Of a DNA stretch of 64,000 bases, positions 8,669 to 19,200 are shown one piece after another. The notes beneath the pieces are model-generated. The model did no database searches, was not told the DNA's origin, and saw nothing but the letters and a program-made list of their open reading frames with translations. Both the position numbers and the translations under genes were made by a program. The stretch is from Nocardia sp. NBC_01730 (GTDB lineage: Bacteria; Actinomycetota; Actinomycetes; Mycobacteriales; Mycobacteriaceae), in contig NZ_CP109162.1 of the NCBI RefSeq assembly GCF_035920445.1, positions 3,100,001-3,164,000 on the forward strand, written 5' to 3'. Positions within the stretch are counted from its first letter, which is position 1. The number at the start of each line of letters is the position of its first letter.

Positions 8669-10003
8669 ATGGAACAACCGACTGATATGGCGTGGGGTGA
8701 GCAGCTCCATCGGTGGCGTGCAGACCAAAAGCTCTCCCAGCCGGAGCTGGCTGAGAAGCTGACAGCCGCTGCGGCGGTGACCGGGGCACAGATGGTCTGC
8801 GATCCTCGGATGATCAGGCGATGGGAAAAGGGTGCGGTGCTGCCGAGACCCACCTACCGTCGGCTACTGAGAGCCATAGGGGCGCCGGTGCCGACTCAGC
8901 AGCCGGGAAGAACACATCCGGAGGAGGTCGATCCCATGCGGCGCAGGGCGTTTCTGGTTGCGGTCGCGTCCGCAATGGCGGGATCCCACGAGACGTTGCG
9001 TGCATGGCAGCCGAAGCAGACGGGATTGAGCTGGGGACCTCTTCCGGAGCGTGTCGGTGCCGAGGAAGTGGAGCGGTTACGGCGTCTGACTGCTCACCTG
9101 CGCGATCTGGACAGCGCGTTCGGCGGCGGTGTCGCAGTGGATCCAGCCTCCGCGGCACTGGATCGGGGAACCGGGACGCTGGACCGGTGCACCGAGCTTG
9201 CGGTGCGAGCTGATCTACACGTCACGCTGGCCGACTTAGCGAATGTCACCGCGTGGGCGCATCACGACAGTGGTCAGCAGAACCGGGCCCGCGAGCGTCT
9301 GGCGCAGGGCCTGGAGTGGGCGTTGTCCAGCGACACACGCGAAGGAACCAGCCTGGCGGGCCACTTGGTGTTCGCGTTGGCGCGCGTTGCGCTGCACCAA
9401 CACGACCCTGAGTCAGCGCTGAAGTTGGTGCAGTTCGGCCAGATTCCTGCTGCTGAGGCCGGTGATGGCGGAGTGGGCGCCCAGTTGCGGGCGACCGCCG
9501 CGTGGGCGTACGCGATGATCGGTCGACCTCGCGAGATGACCGACAGTCTCAGCCGCGCGGAGCGCGATATGCAGCTAGCCGCCGCGAACGAGCCGAGCGA
9601 TCCGTGGATGCGAGTGTTCTACTGTCACGTCGATTTCGCTGGCCACCAGGCGCTTGTGCACGGTGTACTGGCCGCGCACACCACCGACCGGGCGCTGGCG
9701 GAATCGAGCGCCGCGACCGCACTCGAGCTGACGGAGATGTCGTTGGCCGGATCCGCGCCTGATCGGCCAGCGCGGTCGCTGCTGTTCGATCGGATCGTGG
9801 CCGCGCAGAGTGCCTTTCGAGTGGGTGATGTGGATACCGGCGTCAAGATGACCGCCGAGGTGTTGAGCGACATAACGGTGATCTCGAGCCGACGGGCGGT
9901 CGAGCGACTGCCGCAGATCGCTGCAGCTTCAGCGCCGCACGCCCGATCCGGCGTGGTCGCCGATCTGGTACATGTGCTCGAGCTGGCAGTCACCGGCGCT
10001 TAG
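8669..10003 (+). CDS. XRE-family regulator with a TPR-like domain
   Basis: About 444 residues from the ATG at 8669 (MEQPTDMAWGEQ). An XRE helix-turn-helix fills residues 10-65 (LSQPELAEKLTAAA, then MIRRWEKGAVLPRPTY). A linker with MRRRAFLVAVASAMAGS follows, then a helical TPR-type sensor region to the end. The frame is open back to 8546 with other in-frame starts (for example ATG 8620), so the start is uncertain by up to 40 codons; 8669 fits the family best. It follows the DUF4254 gene by about 200 bp and converges on the next TPR regulator with a 24-bp gap. These regulators often respond to peptides or control development and secondary metabolism. Confidence 0.75.
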   Translation: MEQPTDMAWGEQLHRWRADQKLSQPELAEKLTAAAAVTGAQMVCDPRMIRRWEKGAVLPRPTYRRLLRAIGAPVPTQQPGRTHPEEVDPMRRRAFLVAVASAMAGSHETLRAWQPKQTGLSWGPLPERVGAEEVERLRRLTAHLRDLDSAFGGGVAVDPASAALDRGTGTLDRCTELAVRADLHVTLADLANVTAWAHHDSGQQNRARERLAQGLEWALSSDTREGTSLAGHLVFALARVALHQHDPESALKLVQFGQIPAAEAGDGGVGAQLRATAAWAYAMIGRPREMTDSLSRAERDMQLAAANEPSDPWMRVFYCHVDFAGHQALVHGVLAAHTTDRALAESSAATALELTEMSLAGSAPDRPARSLLFDRIVAAQSAFRVGDVDTGVKMTAEVLSDITVISSRRAVERLPQIAAASAPHARSGVVADLVHVLELAVTGA

Positions 10004-10027
10004 GTCCCGCCGTGACCCAGCTGTCGG

Positions 10028-11407
10028 TCAGTCGGTGGATGTCGCCGACCGAAGCGATTGGACTTGCTCTGCGAGCCGCCGGATGGAGGGTCGGCGGTTG
10101 TGTGGGGTGAGGTCGCGCAGGAGGGTGTTCAGGTGTCCGACGCAGCGGTTCGAGCTGACGTCGTCGGAGAGGATGTTGACGGCGTGGCCGGCTAGGGCGA
10201 GGGCTTGGTCGAGGTCGGGGTCGTCCTGGCGTATGTAAGTGGTGGCCAGCAGGGTGTAGCGCAGGGCGCCTTCGCGTGTGGCTTTCGGGTCTTGCAGGCG
10301 TAGTGCCTGGCGGAAGTGTTTGCGGGCGGCGGAATGATCGCCGAGTTTCAGGTAGCAGAATCCGGCCTGGCCGTGGGCGTGTCCGGGGTTGAGCCAGTAG
10401 CTCCAGTCTGGCGCGGTGGTGGTTGGGGAGTCGAGGTTTGCGAAGGCGTCGTCGATGGCGCGGCGGCATTCGGTTGCGGATCCATTGGCGGCGTGGGCTT
10501 CCGCTGCACGCAGCGACAGGATGGCCGATACGCGTGGGCTGGCGCCGCGATACCCGGCCCTGGCGGATACGGCGAGAGTGACCGCTTCGTGTGGTTGCCG
10601 GATGTCTTTTGCCTGGCAGCTCATGAAACCGAGGGTGTTTGCCGCCAAGGCGCGGTCACCGGCGGTGTGCGCGGCGCGTAGTGCGGCCAGCCAGAAGCGC
10701 TGGGCACGGGCGTGCTGTCCCGCATCGAAAGCGAGCCATCCGGCGAGCCGCAGCAATTCGCCAGCATTACTGAAAAGACGGCGTCCCACGATGTCGGTGT
10801 AGTTGCTGTGGTCGATCAGTTGCACGACCTGGCGCAGGTGGGCGCGGACCATGAGCAGCAGCGCGTCACCGCCGCCTCCGTCGTCGAGTCTGCGCAGGCT
10901 GGCGTTCATGAGGTCGAGTTCGTCGACGGTGCCGAGGTTCACACGGCGGGACTTTCCTGAGCGGGTGAGGTGCGGGACCGGGGCGGCCAGGAGCCATTCG
11001 TGGGCGGGGGCGCTCATAGCGGCCCCCATCACGGTGAGGAATACCCGCCGGTCCATGGGATCAGCCTCCGTAACTGCCCGCATCGCGTGCACGGCCCCTT
11101 CGACTGTCCACGGTAGTGCCAGTCCGCTATGCGCGGGCAGCAACGGCTGCTGGTCGTTCTTGCCGGTCGGAGGCCAGCCCAGGGTTGAAGGGCTGATGGG
11201 CCGGGCGAGCTCAGCGCTCAGCAGGGCAGCGATCAGCTGTGGCCACGGTGGTCGCGGGCGGTGCCCCGCCAGCCATTTGTACGGGGTCTTTTCATGGAGG
11301 TGATCGCGGCGTCCATGAAGCGCGGCGTACTCGACCAGCTTGTGTGCCAAGGTTTCTGGCCGCCAGCCCAGGTCTTCGAGTGATGCCGCCAGCTGTGACT
11401 CGCTCAC
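10028..11407 (-). CDS. TPR transcriptional regulator, NsdA-like
   Basis: A 459-residue protein. The N-terminal 60 residues look like a degenerate HTH preceded by a charged helix (ETLAHKLVEYAALHGRRDHLHEKTPYKWLAG). It then has the MDRRVFLTVMGAAMSAPAHEWL element seen in NsdA-type regulators, followed by TPR helices with repeated AR.F...AL..A patterns. NsdA-type proteins in Streptomyces repress sporulation and antibiotic synthesis. It is transcribed away from the TauD-NRPS cluster, and the 178-bp gap between them holds a row of direct repeats, so it is the best candidate for the cluster's pathway regulator. That role is inferred from position alone. Confidence 0.7.
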   Translation of the reverse strand: MSESQLAASLEDLGWRPETLAHKLVEYAALHGRRDHLHEKTPYKWLAGHRPRPPWPQLIAALLSAELARPISPSTLGWPPTGKNDQQPLLPAHSGLALPWTVEGAVHAMRAVTEADPMDRRVFLTVMGAAMSAPAHEWLLAAPVPHLTRSGKSRRVNLGTVDELDLMNASLRRLDDGGGGDALLLMVRAHLRQVVQLIDHSNYTDIVGRRLFSNAGELLRLAGWLAFDAGQHARAQRFWLAALRAAHTAGDRALAANTLGFMSCQAKDIRQPHEAVTLAVSARAGYRGASPRVSAILSLRAAEAHAANGSATECRRAIDDAFANLDSPTTTAPDWSYWLNPGHAHGQAGFCYLKLGDHSAARKHFRQALRLQDPKATREGALRYTLLATTYIRQDDPDLDQALALAGHAVNILSDDVSSNRCVGHLNTLLRDLTPHNRRPSIRRLAEQVQSLRSATSTD

Positions 11408-11478
11408 CGCGCCTGCCTCCTGCCCCAGCTCATCGGCGGTGTGATGCGCGTGACTTTAGTCCAGGACGGCGACCGATC

Positions 11479-11511
11479 GCACCAAGTGCACCGGATTGCA
11501 CCAAATACACC
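11479..11511. promoter_or_regulatory. row of four short direct repeats, operator candidate
   Basis: Between the divergent TPR regulator and the TauD gene, the pentamer (G/A)CACC occurs at 11479, 11488, 11498 and 11507, that is with 9-10 bp periods. Two of the four copies extend to GCACCAA. Spacing near one helical turn places all copies on the same face of DNA, as expected for cooperative binding of a regulator. It lies about 75-105 bp upstream of the TauD start codon. The adjacent TPR regulator is the obvious candidate binder. Confidence 0.45.
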
Positions 11512-11585
11512 ACTGTTGGCTGCGGTGGGGTTCGCGGTGTTCTCGAAGTGCTTGGTCGCAGTCGGTCGAACACGGAGGACTTCCC

Positions 11586-12551
11586 ATGAGCCAGAACATC
11601 TATCAGCGCATCAGCGTGACCCGGGTGGCCGGTCACATCGGTGCCGACATCGACGGTGTCGATTTGTCGGTTCCCCTCGACCCCGACACCGTCGCCGAAA
11701 TCCGCGATGCGCTGCTGGCACACAAGGTGGTGTTCTTCCACGGTCAGAAGATCGGCCACGCCGAGCATGTCGCATTCGGGCGGAATTTCGGCGAGCTGAC
11801 TCTTCGCCCGCGCCCGCAGAGCGGCGGTGATCTCGACGAGTTCCCGGAGATCTGCGCCATTTCCCCGACCATCGATATCGCGCGATACGGCCGCGACATC
11901 GAAGCTCACTATCGGAGCCGGTGGGTGTCGGCGATCGGTGGATGGCACACCGATATGACACACGCCGTCAACCCGCCGATGGCCTCGATCCTTCGCGCGG
12001 AGACCGCACCGGCGTTCGGCGGCGATACGCAGTGGACGAACTTGGTCGCGGCGTATGAGGGGCTGTCGGCGCCGTTGCGGCGGTTCGTCGATGATCTGCG
12101 TGCCGAGCACACCTTCTGGGCGGGCTATCAGATGTCGGAGCACGACGAGCTGGATCGCTCGATCATGGAGATGGTGAACGCGAAGGCGATGGTCGCGGTT
12201 CACCCGGTCGTTCGTGTACATCCCGAGTCCGACGAGAAGGCGCTGTTCGTATCCCCGTCGCGGACCAGCCACATCCTCGGCATGAGCCGTGTCGAGAGCC
12301 GTCGGCTGCTGGATCTGCTGTACGAGCAGATCACCCGGCCCGAGTACACCGTGCGGTTGCGGTGGGAGCCGGGTGCGGTCGCGTTCTGGGACAACCGCTC
12401 GACAGCACATATCGCCGCGGCTGACGTGAACGCCGCTGACGGGTCACGAATTCTGCACCGAGTCACCATCGTCGGCGACATTCCCGTGGGGCCTGACGGG
12501 TTTTCCTCCTACGCGGTGGCTGGTCGCCCGTTCGGGAGCGCTGACCGATGA
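11586..12551 (+). CDS. TauD/TfdA-family 2-oxoglutarate dioxygenase
   Basis: A 321-residue Fe(II)/2-oxoglutarate dioxygenase with all three metal ligands, His121-Thr-Asp123 (GGWHTDMT) and His275 (STAHIAAAD), plus Arg292 (LHRVT) for the 2-oxoglutarate carboxylate. Length and spacing match TauD. In peptide clusters such enzymes hydroxylate or desaturate an amino acid before or during assembly, or oxidise the released product. The ATG at 11586 has GGAGGA seven bases upstream. The stop overlaps the next start (ATGA), so it heads an operon that continues through the NRPS and the AsnB-like gene. Confidence 0.88.
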   Translation: MSQNIYQRISVTRVAGHIGADIDGVDLSVPLDPDTVAEIRDALLAHKVVFFHGQKIGHAEHVAFGRNFGELTLRPRPQSGGDLDEFPEICAISPTIDIARYGRDIEAHYRSRWVSAIGGWHTDMTHAVNPPMASILRAETAPAFGGDTQWTNLVAAYEGLSAPLRRFVDDLRAEHTFWAGYQMSEHDELDRSIMEMVNAKAMVAVHPVVRVHPESDEKALFVSPSRTSHILGMSRVESRRLLDLLYEQITRPEYTVRLRWEPGAVAFWDNRSTAHIAAADVNAADGSRILHRVTIVGDIPVGPDGFSSYAVAGRPFGSADR

Positions 12552-13213
12552 GCCTCACCGACAACTTCCCGTTTCTTCCCGGCTCGCTCACCGATATCGC
12601 GAACGCGTACAAGCTCTTCGAGCGATTCCCTCAGTACCAGTCCGTGCTCGGATGGGTCGGGGACTTCGTCCTCACACCGGATTCGCGGCTGCGCCGCCCC
12701 GGAGCGGTGTGCCCCCGACTGGCGGTGGCGATCGACCAGAACCTGGTCCGGCTCGTCGCGGTCCGCACGACCCGGCCGACGGTGGACGAGGCGCTCGACA
12801 CCGTCCCTGCCCTGGCAGACCTGTACGTCGAGCTGTTCGATGAGGCCGAGTCGTTCCGACGTGGGGCGCTGCTGGCTGTCTACACGGATATCGACCCGGA
12901 CGGTGCGGCGGAGTTCATCGACGGCGGCCATGCGCGATTACGACCGGATTTCGTGCGGCGCGGATTGATGCTCGGCGAGTTCCACCAGTCCAGTTCGGTT
13001 GGCAGCGTGCACAATCCAGCGTTTCCGGTGATGCAGTCGCCGGTGCCGATGTTCGCGGTCCGAGCGCTGAGCGCCCACGACATCCTGTTTCTGGATCGGC
13101 CCGGAGAGCAGCGTGAGGAACTGCTGGGCTACTACCTCGAGCATGTCGGCGACCGAGCCCCCGCGCCCGTCATCGGCCGGGTCCAGCGGACCCTCGCAGC
13201 GATGGGACGATGA
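12548..13213 (+). CDS. DUF6875-like protein of the NRPS operon
   Basis: A 221-residue protein without signal peptide, membrane segments or a recognised catalytic motif. A central region (LVAVRTTRPTVDEALDT) and a later part with FPVMQSPVPMFAVRALSAHDILFL resemble proteins I remember as DUF6875, which also occur beside biosynthetic genes; that match is uncertain. It is coupled at both ends: its ATG lies inside the TauD stop (ATGA) and the NRPS starts two bases after its own stop. A cluster-specific helper is therefore likely. Whether it binds a carrier domain, modifies a substrate or aids folding cannot be told. Confidence 0.55.
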   Translation: MSLTDNFPFLPGSLTDIANAYKLFERFPQYQSVLGWVGDFVLTPDSRLRRPGAVCPRLAVAIDQNLVRLVAVRTTRPTVDEALDTVPALADLYVELFDEAESFRRGALLAVYTDIDPDGAAEFIDGGHARLRPDFVRRGLMLGEFHQSSSVGSVHNPAFPVMQSPVPMFAVRALSAHDILFLDRPGEQREELLGYYLEHVGDRAPAPVIGRVQRTLAAMGR

Positions 13214-13214
13214 C

Positions 13215-16200
13215 ATGGACATCTCGCTCGACACAACGTCGAATCTGGGAACCGCCTTCACCGCCGCGGTGGCGCGCAACAGCGACCGGATCGCGGTCCA
13301 GTCCGGCTCCGACATGTGGACGTACCGCAAACTCGCGGGACTGACCGACGCGGTGGCGCAAGGGTTGACCGCGCTGGCTGGCCCGGACCGCGATGCGGGA
13401 ATGGTTGCGGTGCTGCTGGATCGGTCGGTAGAGTTCGTCGCGATGCTGATCGGCACGGTGAGCGCGGGCATGACCTACGTGCCGATCGACCCGGCCACAC
13501 CGCCGGACTACATCGCCGATCTGCTCGATCAAGTGCGGCCATTGGTGGTCGTCACCAGCGAGGATCGAATCCCACAATCCCTTGCAGGGTCGCCACGGTG
13601 GGTGACGGTTGCGCAGCTCACCGCTGAGGCCCGCGCGGATGCGCAATTGCTCGAGCCGAGTCATGAGGATCCGGCCTATGTGATCTTCACGTCTGGATCG
13701 ACGGGTAAGCCTAAAGGAGTTGTGCTCGCGCACCATTCGATGCTCAATTCCACTCAGGCGCGGCTGCTGGCGTACGGCAGACCGGAACGGATTCCGTTGC
13801 TGCATTCGCCGGGGTTCGATGTCGCGTCCGGGGTGGTGTTCTATGCGCTGCTGGGTGGCGGCACGCTGATCGTCAACCCGATGCCGTTGGCTGATGTCGC
13901 GAGCACGGTGGAGCTGGTACGACGAGAGCAGATCACGCATCTGGTGTACGCGGCGTCGCTGTATCCGCCTTTCCTGGAACGGATTGCAGCCGATCCGCCG
14001 CAGTCGCTGACGACGGTGATGATCGGCAGCGAACGGTGGAGCGAGGTGCTCATCGAACGGCACGCCCAGCTGCTGCCAGACGCGTCGCTGTACAACGAGT
14101 ACGGCCCGACCGAAGCGTGCGTGTTCTCCAGCTACGCGCTGGTGTATTGCGGCACGTCAGGACAGCGGTTCGCCTTGACCATCGGCGCGCCGCTTATCAA
14201 CACCGGCTATGTCCTGCTCGATGAGACCGGCACGGTAATCGACAGCGCGGCGGGCGCGACCGGGGAGCTCGCCATCACCGGCCCGAACGTGGCGATCGGC
14301 TACCTCGCCCAGCCCGAACTCACCGCCGACCGGTTCCTCGAGTTGCCCGACGGCGAATCGGCCTACCGCACCGGCGATCTCGTCGAAGCCACCACCGACG
14401 GCCAGTTCATGTTCCTCGGCCGGGCTGATCGCCAACTCAAAATCGGTGGCAACCGGGTCGAGCCCGGCCACGTCGAGACCGCGCTGATGACCCACCCCGG
14501 CGTGGAGCAGGCCCATGTGAGCGTGCGCGAGGACCTGGGCACGGACGCAACGCTGGTGGGATACCTGGTAACCGTTGGCGATGTGGTCGTCACCGCGGAC
14601 CAGGCGCAGGCACACTTGGCGGCCCGGCTGCCGCAGTACATGAGTCCCACCGCGTGGATGACCGTGGCGTCGTTGCCGCGCACCGCGAACGGCAAGATCG
14701 ACGAACGCCACCTTCCTCGGCCGACAGCGCCTGTTCGGTCTAGCGCGATAGCGGCCGACGAAGTCGAGGCGGTCCTGGTCGAGATACTGGCCGAAGTGAC
14801 CGACGTTGAGGAGATCGCGGTCGATACGGATCTACTCGGGCTCGGGCTCGCGTCGCTGTCGCACGTTCGGTTCTCGGCGGCGATCAGCAACCGCTTCGAT
14901 ATCGAGATCCCGATGGGCGTGCTGTTCGCCGCGTCCGACGTGCGCGAGATCGCCGAGTACGTGCGTGGCGCGGACCAGACCGGTAGGCCGGCGCTGGTGG
15001 TAACCGAGCGCGAGGGTGACACCGCCCCGCTCAGTGCCCAGCAGCGCCAGATCTGGATCCTGCATCACCTGGCGCCGTCGGTGCTGGCTTACACCACCCA
15101 GTGCACCCTCGACCTGACCGGCGAACTGGACGCCGAAGCGCTCGAAACAGCCCTGACCGGCATCGTCGCCCGCCACGAGATCCTGCGCACCACCTTCCAC
15201 GACAGCCCGCATGGCCCAGTCCAACGCGTCCATTCCCCGTGGCGGGTCCACGTCGAGCATGTGGATCTGTCCGCGCGCGACGGGCACGATCAGCGCCGCG
15301 CCCTGGCCGAGCACAAGCGCGCGGCGATGAGCCGGGGATTCGATATTGCAGCACTGCCGTTGGTGCGCTGGTATCTGTACCGGCTCTCGCCGAAGCGGTG
15401 GCAGTTGTTCCAGGTCGAACACCACTTCGTCCACGATGGTTGGTCGGCGACGCTGCTGCTGGGCGAGATCCGCGACGCCTACGACGCGGCGCGGCATGCC
15501 CGACCCATCCCCCGCCCGGTCTTGCCGGTGCAGTACCGCGACTATGCCCACTGGTACGGGCGGTGGCGCGGAACCGAGCACTATCGCCGCCAGCAGCAGT
15601 ACTGGATGAGCACGCTGCAGGGTTGTTCACCGATCGGTGTCGGCTTCGAACCGGATCGGCCCCGCCCACCTGTGCAGACCTTCGACGGAGGTTGTGTCCG
15701 GTTGGGCATCATCCCAGATGTCGTGTCGGTGATCGATGCGACGTGTGCCCGTCATGGGGTGACGCGGTTCGCGGTGTTCTTGTCCGCGTTCGCGCTGCTG
15801 GTGTGGCGGCACACGCACGAGCCGGACATGGTGATCGGCTCAGCACTGTCCAACCGCCGCCAAGCCGAGACTGCGAGCCTGCTGGGCATGTTCGTCAACG
15901 CGCTGCCGCTGCGGCTGCGGGTCGAGGACTCCGCCACGGTCGGTTCGGTCGTGCACGGCGTCATGAAGGTGCTGCTCGGCGCGCAGGACCATCAAGAATT
16001 CCCGCTGGTCGACCTGGTCGAGGCCCTGAACTTGCCTCGCGATCCCGCACGCAATGCGCTGTTCGGGTTGATGTTCGCCTTCCACGACAGTCCGCGCCCG
16101 CAGTTCGATCTCGAGGGCTTGCACGGTGAGCTGCGTATCGACCACAACGGGTCGGCGAAGAACGATGTCAATGTCGTGTGCGTGCCGGAACTGGTTGCGA

Positions 16201-19200
16201 CGCCAGATGGTTCGCGCCGCGTGGGAATCGACATCCTGTGGGAGTACAACAGCGCGCTGTTCGACCCCGCGACCGCCCAGGAACACGCCGCCCAGTTCGC
16301 CCACATCGTCGCCTCGATCACCGACTACTGGGACACCCCGATCGAAGGCCTCGATCTGCTCGGGCCGACGATGACTCGCCGAATCTTCAGCGCCGGGACC
16401 GGTCCGGACTCGGCGCCTACGTTCCCCACGATCACCGATGGCGTCGACCACGCCATTGCCCAGGCCCCGGATGCGGTCGCACTGACCCACCGATCGCGCC
16501 AGGTCACCTACCGTGAACTCGACGAACTAGTGGCACGGTTCGAAAGCGTGCTCGACCAAGTCGGGCTCGGCGCGGGCGCGACCGTCGCGGTCGCCTACCC
16601 CAGGTCGGTGGAACTGGTCGCCGCGTGGCTGGCGGTGCTGCGCCGCGGCGCGGCCTATGTCACCGTCGATCCCACGCAACCGTGGATGCGGCTGTTGACG
16701 CTGGTCCACGACAGTTCGTCCGCCGCGGTGCTGTGCGCATCCGACGCGGTCGCCGCGTTTCGCGGTTGCCGAGTGCCGATCATCTGCCCCGAGCAGGCCG
16801 TCGCCGCGCCGATGCGGCCGCCGCTGGCGGTGATTCAACCCGGTGCGCCGGCGTATCTGACCTACACCTCGGGGTCGACGGGAACACCGAAGGCGGTCGT
16901 GGCCACCCACGCCAATGCGGTCGCTGCTATCCATGCGCGCACCGTCGAATTCGGATGGACCCCGCCACGAACCTTGGTGACGCTGCCGGTGATATTCGAC
17001 GTCGCCGCGTCGATGGTGATGTGGACGCTGTGGCTCAGGGGCACCGTAGTCTTCCCCGACATCGAAGGCGGCGAACAGGATCCCGATGCGCTGCGCTCGC
17101 TGATCGATGCGCACGAGGTCACGCACCTGAACTTCGTGTCCACCTTCTACAAGGTCTTCCTCGACAGCATCGAAAACCCCGGGGCGACTTCGCTTCAGGC
17201 GGTCGCGGTCGGCGGTGAGCCGTGCACGAGCGAGCTGGTGCGCCGCCACGCCGAGGTGTTGCCCGAGGTGGCGCTGTACAACGAGTACGGGCCGACCGAA
17301 GCGACGGTGTGGTGCTCAGTGGCGCGCGTGCACCCACCGACACGGCCGACCGGCGCGCAGCGGGTCACGATAGGCCGACCGACCGCGAACAGTGCGCTGT
17401 TCGTGTTGGATCCGCGCGGACAGTTGTCGCCGATCGGTGCGCGGGGCGAGCTGGTCATCGCAGGCGCGGGGGTGTCGGCGGGCTACCTCGGGCGACCGGA
17501 GCTGACCTGCCGCCGTTTCGGGCCGCTCGCGATCGGCCCCCGGGCCGCCGAACGCGTGTACCGGACCGGTGACGCCGCCCGTATGCTCCCCGGTGGGGAA
17601 TTCGAGATCCTCGGCCGCCTCGACGACCAGATCAAAATCCGCGGGTTCCGGATCGAGGCCGGCGAGGTGACCCACTGTCTTACCGCGCATTCGGCGGTGA
17701 AGTCGGCGTTCGTGGCGCTCGAAGAGGTGACGGGGACCCCGCAGTTAGCGGCATTCGTGTCCGCACCTGGCCACGACCACACCCTGGCCACGGCGCTGCG
17801 CCGTTGGCTGTGCGATCGGCTGCCCGCCTACATGGTGCCGTCGCTGTACGCGATCGTCGACGAGCTGCCGCGCACCCGCACCGGCAAGATCGACCGCAAC
17901 CGGATGCCGACCCCGACCGGCCCGCACGCCGCGACCGAGAAGCCTGAACAGCACTCCGATTCGGCACAGCATCTCCTGCTGCACCTGTGGCGAAGCCTGC
18001 TGGGCCGCCAGGACATCACCGTCGACGACGACTTCTTCACACTCGGAGGCGATTCGCTGCTGGCGATCAGAGCGGTAACGATGGCCCGCTCGCACGGACT
18101 GGACCTGTCAGTCCCCGCCGTCATCCGCACACGCACCATCCGCGCACTCACCGAAACCCTCGCCACCACCCCGGCGGCGGCGGATCGACAGCGGCGGCCC
18201 GGCGGGTCGGTGCTCGCACTCTCGGGGATCCAAGGATGGTTCTTCGCACAGCAGTTCGCCGACCCGGACCATTTCCACCAGGTCCGCGTCTTTCAGCTCG
18301 ACCCACATGCTCATGACCGCGATCTGGTCGCCGCGATCGAATCGACCGTGGCACGACACGACGCCTTCCGCACCGTGTTCGAGCAGATCGACGGTCAGTG
18401 GCAGGCGCGGCTGCTACACGCCGCACCAGTCCCGGCCATCACCGGCGTGACTCTCACTGCGGCACATGATGATTCGGCCATCCGCCAGCATTTGAACGCG
18501 ATGACCGCGGGCCTGTCGATCAGCGAGGACCGGTTGTGGCGCATCGACTTGTGCACCGACCCCGGCTCGGGGCGACGATGGCTTTGCCTGGCACTGCACC
18601 ACCTCATCGTCGACGCCGTCTCCTGGGACGTCCTGACCCGCGACATCGAAACCAGCCACCACCGGCACTCCGTTGGAGATGTCACGGTCCCAGACCGTCC
18701 CGTTGCTGGCATGCCGGAGCGATTCGCGCTGCAACCCGACGCCACCGAGTACACGCACTGGCAGGCGCTGGCGAATACCCCAAGACCGAGCATCACCATC
18801 AGCGCCGCCGACCGGACACCGTTCGGCGCTCTGCACCGCACCGAACGCACCTTGTCGCCGCTAGCGCGGCGGCTCCTGGTTCGTGAACTGCCGCTGATGC
18901 GAGGACCAGGCGCGCGAGCTGTACTGCTGGCCGCGCTCGCACGCGGGCTGACTCGCACACTCGGACAACACCTCTGCGTGCTGCTCGAAGGCCACGGCCG
19001 CGACTGCCTGCCCGGCGCGGAGGAGATCGTCGGCTGGCTGACCGCGCTGTATCCGGTATCCCTGCCGGTCGGTGAGGATGCCGAGCTCATCGACGCCGCT
19101 GACGAAGTCGAGCGCCGCCTGGGAGAGGTTCCCGCCCACGGCACTCACTACGGCATCGCCCGCTACCTCGAGCCGGCCTCTGCGCTGGGCACCCTCATAG

